Assembly: GCA_947631285.1 (NCBI GenBank)
Contig: CANRKS010000042.1
Location: forward strand, 1 to 8,231
Length of the DNA stretch: 8,231 nt
Direction of reading: 5' to 3'
DNA from: an uncultured Bacilli bacterium
GTDB taxonomy: Bacteria > Bacillota_I > Bacilli_A > RF39 > UBA660
A program made the position numbers and the translations under genes. This document shows, one piece after another, positions 1-5,783 of the stretch. A model generated the notes under the pieces. The model did no database searches. It was not told where the DNA came from and worked only from the letters and a program-made list of their open reading frames with translations. Each line of letters starts with the position of its first letter. The stretch's first letter is position 1.

Positions 1-1
1 T

Positions 2-1645
2 GTAACAGCGACGGGAGCTATTGGTGAAGTTACCGTTGGAACTGGTGGCATATATTCAGCTGTAACTGAACTTAATAAAGCAACTGGTTACATTGAAGGA
101 GCTTATAGTGGTAATGGTTTAGGTAGTCTTATTAATCCAAGACCATTTGAAGATGGTTGGAAAATGAGCTATCAATTTGGACCAGAGATGTATTTCTGGT
201 ATCAAGAAAATTATTACATGAAAAATGTCTTAACTGATAAGTTAGAATTAATTGAACAATATAATATTGATACTGAACCTGAGTACATGTTATGTACTGG
301 TAAAGTATCTGATGATTATAAAAAATGTGATGGGTCAGAAAGTAATTGGAAAACGACGCCAAGAGAAGGAGAAACATATGATACCCATAATATTTGGGCT
401 TGTGATTTAGATGGATGTCGTTGGTTTAGCTATATTCAATCAAAAGTAACATATTCTAAAGCATCATTAAATGCTGAAGCTAAATTTGTAACACCTACTC
501 AATTCTATACGGTTTATCCAACAGGAGCAGTACTTAGTGCTAAACAAGGGGTAGATATTGAGAATGCTACAGAATTACCAAATGGTTTACCAGTTGGATA
601 TGATACACCAAATGAAGCAAGAACATACTTATTATGGGTAAAAGAACTTGGTGAATATTATAATGACGGAAAATTAGGAAGAATTTGGGGTGACAGCGAT
701 AGTGTCATGGTCAATAATCTTAAAGAATCAAGTGCTTGTCGAGATGAAAATTCGGCTTTAGTATTTGATCAAACAGTAGGAGACATGTACTTTGACAGTG
801 GTCTGTATTCTTGTGAATATGACGTTAATATATGTTGTCCAAATGGTGAGTGTCCAACTAATGTTAAAAATAAATGTGCGGTTTTAGTAGATAAAGAAGG
901 AGCTAATCATTTCTATGATGATAAAGGACAAGAAGTTGAAGAAAATGTTTATCGAGCTAAATGTTGTCCAAACAATAAATGTCCTGTAAATTGTATATCT
1001 TGTTTATATAATGGTAGTGATTTACAAGTAGATTATCATCAAGTAACTAATGAAAATATTAATCCAAATGATCGAGATATGGGTCGAAATTGGGATTGGG
1101 ATAAAGTAGTTGATACAGCTATTGAATTAAAAGCTTATGTTACTACTAAAGAAATCGAGGATAAAGGTAATGCTATTTATGATGTCGATTTTGATAATCC
1201 AAGTGATACTGATGACTTCGCTATGGAAGTAAAAATGGATAGTAAAATGATCAATAAAATTAGAAGTTATAATAATGATCCAGAAACGGAAGGATATTTG
1301 AGTAATAGTCTTGAATGTTATAATTTAGAAGTTAATGATCAGGTTTATAAAAACATTTATTGTTATAGTACCTTTATTGATTACTTATTAGATGATGAAG
1401 ATACTGGTAAGAATATTAGATTTGCTATTCCAGAGTTAGGAAATAAAAGGCCAAGAACTCCTCAAGAAAGAGAAGCTGATAGTGATAAGTACTTTACTAG
1501 TTGGGCTAATGCTTCAATAGATACAACTAATTGGGAAATTACAACAGAAAGAGGAATTGAATATTATAAATCATATTTTGGAAAAGTTTATGATGAGGCA
1601 ACGAAAAAAGAAATTGATTATTACGTTGGACCATCTTGGAAATAG
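2..1645 (+). CDS. Large cysteine-rich putative surface/secreted protein of a Tad-like operon (5' partial)
   Basis: The reading frame is open from the left edge (first whole codon at base 2), so the N-terminus and any signal peptide lie outside the window; the ATG at 164 is internal, because in-frame coding of similar character continues upstream of it and no ribosome binding site precedes it. The visible part has 547 residues and ends in TAG. Counting from Met at 164, it has 17 cysteines, clustered at 217-280, with two CCPN-x-x-CP motifs at 224-231 and 267-274. Between them lies a C-x(n)-FYDDKGQEVEENVYRAKC segment that looks like a small repeated cysteine module. It is rich in Asp, Asn, Tyr and Trp, with no transmembrane helix, no LPxTG motif and no hydrophobic C-terminus. 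I do not recognise a named family. Lying first in view in an operon with a pilus/secretion engine, it could be an exported substrate, adhesin or tip protein; that is inference. The gene is clearly real, its function unknown. Confidence 0.85.
   Translation, partial: VTATGAIGEVTVGTGGIYSAVTELNKATGYIEGAYSGNGLGSLINPRPFEDGWKMSYQFGPEMYFWYQENYYMKNVLTDKLELIEQYNIDTEPEYMLCTGKVSDDYKKCDGSESNWKTTPREGETYDTHNIWACDLDGCRWFSYIQSKVTYSKASLNAEAKFVTPTQFYTVYPTGAVLSAKQGVDIENATELPNGLPVGYDTPNEARTYLLWVKELGEYYNDGKLGRIWGDSDSVMVNNLKESSACRDENSALVFDQTVGDMYFDSGLYSCEYDVNICCPNGECPTNVKNKCAVLVDKEGANHFYDDKGQEVEENVYRAKCCPNNKCPVNCISCLYNGSDLQVDYHQVTNENINPNDRDMGRNWDWDKVVDTAIELKAYVTTKEIEDKGNAIYDVDFDNPSDTDDFAMEVKMDSKMINKIRSYNNDPETEGYLSNSLECYNLEVNDQVYKNIYCYSTFIDYLLDDEDTGKNIRFAIPELGNKRPRTPQEREADSDKYFTSWANASIDTTNWEITTERGIEYYKSYFGKVYDEATKKEIDYYVGPSWK
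833..985 (+). repeat. Paired CCPN-x-x-CP cysteine motifs within the large protein
   Basis: Two copies of an eight-residue motif, CCPNGECP (codons 833-856) and CCPNNKCP (codons 962-985), occur 43 residues apart in the same frame. Both are preceded by short hydrophilic segments and followed by more cysteines (C238 after the first; C277 and C280 after the second, counting from Met at 164). At the DNA level the copies share TGTTGTCCAAA but diverge after it, so this is an old protein-level repeat rather than a recent duplication. In an exported protein these would probably form disulfides; metal binding is the alternative. Confidence 0.7.
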
Positions 1646-1663
1646 AAAAGGAGGGAACATAGA

Positions 1664-2068
1664 ATGAAAGAAGCTTATTGGGGATATTGGTTAGTTTTAC
1701 TAGGCGTTTTCGTCGTAATAATAATGCTATTGATTCAAAATGTAACCTCCAATAACACCGAGGATACTTATACGGTAAATCAAATAAGCGAAGCTGCCAT
1801 GATTGATGCGGTAGATTATGCTTATTATAGACAATATGGAGAATTAAAAATTAATAGAGAAAAATTTATTGAAAGTTTTTTAAGAAGATTTGCTGATAAT
1901 GCCCAATTAACAACAGAATATAAATTAGTTTTTGCTGGTATTTATGAAACACCTCCTAAAGTTGGGGTAGAGATTACTAGTAAAACGGAAACTTATGTAA
2001 TTGCATCTGATTCATCATCATTTGATATGGCGAGCAGAGTTGAAGCAATATTAGAACAAACGAATTAG
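1664..2068 (+). CDS. Small single-pass membrane protein of the Tad-like operon, possibly TadE/pseudopilin-like
   Basis: This 134-residue protein starts at an ATG eight nt after a strong AAAAGGAGGG ribosome binding site (1646-1655). Residues about 7-25 form one strongly hydrophobic helix (WGYWLVLLGVFVVIIMLLI) after a very short N-terminus. The rest, about 105 residues, is soluble and probably outside the cell: a helical part (about 38-80, rich in Ala, Tyr and Arg) and then a beta-rich part (TTEYKLVFAGIY, PPKVGVEITSKTETYVI). Size, layout and position next to CpaB, ATPase and TadB/C genes resemble TadE/TadF-type minor pilins. However, I see no Gly before the hydrophobic helix that would mark a prepilin peptidase site, and no clear TadE motif, so an uncleaved signal anchor is more likely. 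It may belong to an uncharacterised family found only in low-GC Gram-positives; I cannot name it with confidence. The TAG stop sits inside the next gene's ribosome binding site, pointing to coupled translation. Confidence 0.8.
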   Translation: MKEAYWGYWLVLLGVFVVIIMLLIQNVTSNNTEDTYTVNQISEAAMIDAVDYAYYRQYGELKINREKFIESFLRRFADNAQLTTEYKLVFAGIYETPPKVGVEITSKTETYVIASDSSSFDMASRVEAILEQTN

Positions 2069-2078
2069 GAGGAATAAA

Positions 2079-2861
2079 ATGGGAAATTTAGTGGCTACAT
2101 TAAAGAGATTTATCCAAAATAAAAATACGGTAACAATTTTGGCGGTACTAGCAGGAATTATTATTCTATGGTACTTTTATAATTACCGAGTTAATCAAGC
2201 GATTACAACCGTTCAAGTACCATATGCAATTGAGAGAATTGATACTACTAAAAAGATTGAAACCGATAATATTAAGTATCGAGAAATTACCGAAAGTTCT
2301 TTAAAGAATAATGATATTATAAGGGATATTAATCAATTACAAGATATGTATGTTTGCGCTGGTACAAGTATACCTGCTAATGGATTTTTCCATGCTTCAC
2401 AAATATGTAGTGAAAATGAAATATCAACATCAATTACCGAAGATATTCCCGATGGTTATTCCTTATTTGACTTAGCAGTTACTAGTACATCTACTTATGC
2501 TAACTCAATAGCTCCAGGGGATTATATTGACTTATACGTTACGGCAAGAGATAGAGATAATGATAATAAGATTATTTTTGGCAAATTAATTGAAAGTATC
2601 GAAGTATTAGCTGTTAGGGATAGTAGCTTACGTGATGTATTCTGGGATTCTCAAGCTAGTGATTCAGCCCATTTATTGTTTGCTGTGCCTAATGATTATT
2701 TAAAATTATTAAATGTTGCTCAACAAATATCTGGGCTTCAAATTAAACCAGTACCAAGAAACAAAACTTATACACAAAATCCTGGAGACACGCAAATCTC
2801 TAGTCGAGAAATATATTCATTTATTATGAATAATGCTGAAAGCTCAGGAGAAGAAGAATAA
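2079..2861 (+). CDS. CpaB/RcpC-like Flp pilus assembly protein (SAF domain)
   Basis: A 260-residue protein with an N-terminal transmembrane helix at about 17-35, then a SAF-like region at about 44-112 (VQVPYAIERIDTTKKIETDNI ... GTSIPANGFFHASQI). This is the usual CpaB pattern of a 'valued threshold' strand followed by a 'G-x-x-I-x-x-G' closing segment. A second domain at about 120-225 matches the RcpC/CpaB C-terminal region: it starts with a LFDLAV strand and contains APGDYIDLYVT and ESIEVLAVRD. In Gram-negatives CpaB works in the periplasm with the secretin. Gram-positives have no secretin, so here it probably acts outside the membrane as an assembly or stabilising part of the Tad machine. 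Two cysteines (C93, C110) bracket the end of the SAF region and could form a disulfide. The C-terminus is short and acidic. The start is fixed by AGGAGG at 2067-2072, six nt upstream and overlapping the stop of the previous gene. Family assignment is good; exact role is inferred. Confidence 0.85.
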   Translation: MGNLVATLKRFIQNKNTVTILAVLAGIIILWYFYNYRVNQAITTVQVPYAIERIDTTKKIETDNIKYREITESSLKNNDIIRDINQLQDMYVCAGTSIPANGFFHASQICSENEISTSITEDIPDGYSLFDLAVTSTSTYANSIAPGDYIDLYVTARDRDNDNKIIFGKLIESIEVLAVRDSSLRDVFWDSQASDSAHLLFAVPNDYLKLLNVAQQISGLQIKPVPRNKTYTQNPGDTQISSREIYSFIMNNAESSGEEE

Positions 2862-2865
2862 AAAG

Positions 2866-2874
2866 AAAGGGGTG
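2866..2874 (+). promoter_or_regulatory. Ribosome binding site that sets the GTG start of the secretion ATPase gene
   Basis: AAAGGGGTG lies seven nt before GTG at 2882. No in-frame ATG occurs nearby, and the protein similarity (FGPLKEFLDDDNVTDI, the usual beginning of the ATPase N-terminal domain) needs the frame to begin here. This supports GTG as the true start; it is the only non-ATG start among the five starts visible in the operon. Confidence 0.75.
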
Positions 2875-2881
2875 AGCTTTA

Positions 2882-3997
2882 GTGAATGATGCAATATTTT
2901 CGCAAATTGACTTCGGACCTTTAAAAGAATTTTTAGATGATGATAATGTAACCGATATTTCCTATGGTAACGGGGGACAAATCCATTTAAAAACTCTTGA
3001 TAAAGGTGTATATCGAGTTGAAAGACCAGAGATAAATAATGCTCTTTTAGAAAAATTGGCTTTTCAATGTTCTAATGTTATGGGTAAGACATTCAATATG
3101 GCTCATCCATTCCTCGATGCCGAATCAGCCGAATTACGTTTAAATTTTATTCATGATTCCATTTCTACTAATGGAATTTCCTGCGTTATTCGGAAAACTC
3201 CAGCTAAGATAAGGCTTAATAAAGAAAAGTTAATTAGTGAAAAGTATGTAACCGAAGAATTATTAGACTTTTTACTAACTTGTGTTGAGGGACATTGTAA
3301 TATTATAGTTAGTGGAGAAACTGGTAGTGGTAAAACAGAACTTGTTAAATATTTAGCTTCTCATACAAAAGAAAATGAGAAAATAATAACAATAGAAGAT
3401 ACCTTGGAACTTCACTTAGATAAAATATTTCCTCATCGTGATATAGTAGCAGTTAAGACTAATAATATTGCTAGTTATACTGAAGTATTAGTAGCTTGCA
3501 TGCGGCAAAATCCAAGATGGATTTTACTATCCGAAGTTCGTAGTGCTGAAGCGGTTACCGCGGTTCGTAACTCTATATCATCAGGGCATAATATTATTTC
3601 AACTATTCACTCTGATAGTGCTAGAAATGTCCCAATGCGGCTTTATTCATTATTGGAATCAAGTCAAGATATTGACCAATTTTTAAAATCAATTCATCGT
3701 TATGTTCAAATAGCTATTCATGTTAAAGGCTATATGAGTGCTGAATTGGGAAGATTTCAAAGAGAAATTGTTGAAGTTTGTGAATTTTATGTAGATGAAG
3801 AGAATGAAGCAGGTTATAACATTATTTATAAAAAAAGTTTGGATGGAAAATTTCATTTTAAAAATCCAACCAAGTATTTAAGAGAATATTTAGGCAGTCA
3901 AGGGGTTACATTAAAAGAAAATTTATTTGTAGAAACTAGTGATGAGGAAGAAAATCCTTCACTAGCTGCAGGAGCAGAAGCCATTGATACTTTATAA
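2882..3997 (+). CDS. CpaF/TadA/VirB11-family secretion ATPase
   Basis: This 371-residue protein is the cytoplasmic motor that hydrolyses ATP to drive pilus assembly or secretion. Residues about 12-105 form the N-terminal domain (GPLKEFLDDDNVTDISYGN, then strands ending in ISCVIRK). The RecA-like domain follows: Walker A GETGSGKT at 145-152, the Asp-box TIEDTLEL at 170-177, a Walker B-like WILLSEVRSAEA at 213-224 with the key Glu (E218), and the His box GHNIISTIHSDSARN at 235-249 with H243. All core catalytic residues are present. Oddities: the usual GE-x-RG-x-EA around Walker B is SE-VRS-AEA, with both glycines replaced by serine, and the usual PDR before it is PRW. The protein is shorter than typical CpaF (about 450 residues), lacking the N-terminal extension, and closer in size to VirB11. 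The tail at 352-371 is acidic and probably flexible. Its neighbours (CpaB-like before, TadB and TadC after) argue for a Tad engine rather than a conjugation system. Start GTG, supported by the upstream AAAGGGGTG. Confidence 0.93.
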   Translation: MNDAIFSQIDFGPLKEFLDDDNVTDISYGNGGQIHLKTLDKGVYRVERPEINNALLEKLAFQCSNVMGKTFNMAHPFLDAESAELRLNFIHDSISTNGISCVIRKTPAKIRLNKEKLISEKYVTEELLDFLLTCVEGHCNIIVSGETGSGKTELVKYLASHTKENEKIITIEDTLELHLDKIFPHRDIVAVKTNNIASYTEVLVACMRQNPRWILLSEVRSAEAVTAVRNSISSGHNIISTIHSDSARNVPMRLYSLLESSQDIDQFLKSIHRYVQIAIHVKGYMSAELGRFQREIVEVCEFYVDEENEAGYNIIYKKSLDGKFHFKNPTKYLREYLGSQGVTLKENLFVETSDEEENPSLAAGAEAIDTL

Positions 3998-4011
3998 AGG
4001 AGGTGCATTAA

Positions 4012-4917
4012 ATGAAAACATTACCAGAGTTATTAATTTTATTAACTTTAGCTATTTTTGTTTTAATATATCGAAATAGTAAAAATGGTAAATCCTATAA
4101 AGAAGTTTTAAATAAAGTAGAAGGAATTTATGATAAATATGCACCATACTCTTTTAAAGTAGTTAGGGAAAAATCGAAAGAATTAGGCCAAGAATATACA
4201 CCTAAGCAATATCTTATGCAAGTTGTTTTACTTGGTGGTTTTGCTGCATTAGTTGGTTACTTTTATTTTTATAGTATTATTTGGGCAGCAGTCTATGCTG
4301 TGGCCACAATAGCTTTTATTCCTTATTTAGCTTATTTACGTTGCCAAAGAATATATAGTGAATTTATTTTTGAACAAATTCAAACATATACTACCAACGT
4401 TATTATGGAATTTAATACGACCCAAAGTTTTGTTAAAAGCTTAGAGGGTGTTAGAGATTCTGGTATTATTGAAGAACCAGTATTAGGGGATATAAAAAAG
4501 ATGATTGATCTTTCGTATGTTAATGGTACAATTGATGAATCCATTGAATATTTTAATAGTAAATATCCATTTTATATGGTAAAAAATATGCACCAATTAT
4601 TTTTACAAATAACTAAAGAAGGCGCTAAAGATGCCGGTGAATCATTAGAAAATATGTCTCTTGATATCGACTCATTAGTAGAAGGTGTATATCGAGATCA
4701 AATGGATAGAAAAAATTTCCATACAAGATTTTTAACTTTCTCTGCGGTTTTATTCTTCTTAGTTATTATTGTTGAATTTATGTTAGGAGAAGAAAACTAT
4801 ATTGAGCTACTTAATATTTGGTATGTTCAACTTATCCTACATGCTATTATTTTAGTAAATGTTTATTTCTTAATTAGTGGTGAGAAATATTATAATGAAG
4901 ATGTGGGGGCTGAATAA
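4012..4917 (+). CDS. TadB-like inner-membrane platform protein (T2SF fold)
   Basis: A 301-residue membrane protein that should form, with the next gene product, the membrane platform on which the ATPase acts. One helix is at about 4-20, a pair of adjacent helices at about 69-88 and 90-108, a long cytoplasmic helical domain at about 112-238, and two C-terminal helices at about 240-258 and 268-289. The 112-238 region carries the type II secretion F-like bundle: FEQIQTYTTNVIMEFNTTQSFVKSLEGV resembles the usual 'LP-x-x-L-x-x-L-x-x-x-l-x-a-G-x-s-l-x-x-al' segment, though the typical Gly is missing; TKEGAKDAGESLENMS matches the family's later 'GG-x-l-x-x-x-L-x-x-la' part. Membrane order and position directly after the ATPase fit TadB. 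The ATG follows AAAGGAGGTG (3996-4005) by six nt. Sequence conservation looks low, so the assignment relies on layout and context as much as on motifs. Confidence 0.82.
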   Translation: MKTLPELLILLTLAIFVLIYRNSKNGKSYKEVLNKVEGIYDKYAPYSFKVVREKSKELGQEYTPKQYLMQVVLLGGFAALVGYFYFYSIIWAAVYAVATIAFIPYLAYLRCQRIYSEFIFEQIQTYTTNVIMEFNTTQSFVKSLEGVRDSGIIEEPVLGDIKKMIDLSYVNGTIDESIEYFNSKYPFYMVKNMHQLFLQITKEGAKDAGESLENMSLDIDSLVEGVYRDQMDRKNFHTRFLTFSAVLFFLVIIVEFMLGEENYIELLNIWYVQLILHAIILVNVYFLISGEKYYNEDVGAE

Positions 4918-5705
4918 TGCAAATAGAGATAATTATTATTGCTGGTCTAATATTTTTAGTTATGACTTATAATGGCCAAGTTAGTATAAAAGATTTAATA
5001 AATGATAACTTCTATTTATTTAGAAGGTTAAAAGAAGAAGATTGGGATTTCTATGTACGAGCAAGATACGGAGATAATGTTAACTCAGATGCTATTTTTA
5101 CTAAAAGAGTTAGGAATGGATTATTAGTTATAATTGTAACCATATTCTTCTTTATTCAAAAGTTGAATGCTATGTATATTTTAATTGCTTTTGTTCTAGG
5201 ATTTGTTATCTTTAAAATGGATTATATTAATATTAAATCTTATTATAAAAAGCATATGTTTTATATTGATAGTATGTTACCATATTATTTAAAAAGTATT
5301 GAGATTTTAATTCAACATTATACGGTACCTGTAGCTATTGGTAAATCGATATTAGATGCTCCCGATATTTTTAAAGATGGGCTTCAAGAAATGATTAATG
5401 AAATCAATTCTGGTGTTGATACAATTGATCCATATATGAATTTTGCTAAAAAATACCCAGTAAGAGATTCTATGCGAATGATGAGACTTTTATATCGGCT
5501 AAGTTTAGGTAGTCAAGAGCGAAAACAAGAACAAATGCTTATGTTTTCAAGAACAATATCTAATTTGCAACAAAAAGCCAGAGAAACTAAATATAAAACA
5601 AGACTTGATAAAATGGAAGGTAAAACAATGCATATGTTAGTTTCAACTGGTCTTGGAGTAATGGTATTATTAATATTTGCTGTTTTACAAATGATGAATT
5701 TATAA
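4917..5705 (+). CDS. TadC-like inner-membrane platform protein (T2SF fold)
   Basis: A 262-residue protein with an N-terminal helix at about 3-17, two closely spaced helices at about 67-81 and 85-100, a cytoplasmic helical bundle at about 108-235 and a final helix at about 239-258. The bundle includes DSMLPYYLKSIEILIQHYTVPVAIGKSI, a good match to the T2SF pattern of Leu-Pro followed by an amphipathic helix and a turn into a second helix. A later SLGSQERKQEQMLMFSRTISNLQQKAR segment matches the usual second conserved helix. It starts at an ATG that shares its A with the TAA of the previous gene (TAATG), with GGGGG at 4905-4909 seven nt before, so the two platform proteins are probably made by coupled translation in equal amounts. 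It is the last gene of the operon: a terminator follows at once, beginning within the stop codon. TadC is the likeliest name by order and membrane layout; sequence divergence keeps it from being certain. Confidence 0.82.
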   Translation: MQIEIIIIAGLIFLVMTYNGQVSIKDLINDNFYLFRRLKEEDWDFYVRARYGDNVNSDAIFTKRVRNGLLVIIVTIFFFIQKLNAMYILIAFVLGFVIFKMDYINIKSYYKKHMFYIDSMLPYYLKSIEILIQHYTVPVAIGKSILDAPDIFKDGLQEMINEINSGVDTIDPYMNFAKKYPVRDSMRMMRLLYRLSLGSQERKQEQMLMFSRTISNLQQKARETKYKTRLDKMEGKTMHMLVSTGLGVMVLLIFAVLQMMNL

Positions 5706-5737
5706 AATTATCAAAGAAAATTTTTGATAATTTTTTT
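5704..5737 (+). terminator. Rho-independent terminator of the Tad-like operon
   Basis: A perfect 11-bp inverted repeat (AAATTATCAAA at 5705-5715 and TTTGATAATTT at 5723-5733) encloses a seven-nt loop and runs into further T residues to 5737. The stem can extend by one more A-T pair at the base (5704/5734) and by a G-U and an A-U pair at the top. It has only one G-C pair in the perfect part, weak by general standards but ordinary for such an AT-rich genome. The placement right at the stop codon of the TadC-like gene supports the call. Confidence 0.8.
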
Positions 5738-5764
5738 GATTTAAAAGTAATGACATGATAAAAT
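5736..5764 (+). promoter_or_regulatory. Putative sigma-A-type promoter of the YfhO-family gene
   Basis: TTGATT (5736-5741; 4 of 6 to TTGACA) and TAAAAT (5759-5764; 5 of 6 to TATAAT) are separated by exactly 17 nt. Transcription would start near 5771, giving a leader of only about 13 nt that still contains the AGAGTGATG ribosome-binding-like stretch before ATG at 5784. The -35 overlaps the T-tail of the upstream terminator. In AT-rich DNA such matches arise by chance, but a terminator followed by a gene 46 nt later needs a promoter about here. Confidence 0.6.
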
Positions 5765-5783
5765 TAAAATAGAGTGATGAAAT

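Noticed and set aside
164..166. ATG at 164 as the true start of the first gene
   Set aside because: The same frame is open back to base 2 with coding-like sequence (Gly, Thr, Tyr, Asn rich, like the rest), and there is no ribosome binding site before 164, so the gene begins upstream of the window.
132..377. 81-residue open frame on the - strand
   Set aside because: It lies wholly inside the large Cys-rich gene on the opposite strand, its protein has low-complexity Tyr/Gln/His content as expected from reading AT-rich coding DNA backwards, and it lacks a convincing ribosome site.
2882..3997. VirB11 of a conjugative type IV secretion system
   Set aside because: The size fits VirB11, but the neighbours are CpaB-like and two T2SF-fold proteins, with no VirB4, VirD4 or relaxase in view, so a Tad-type motor is the better reading.
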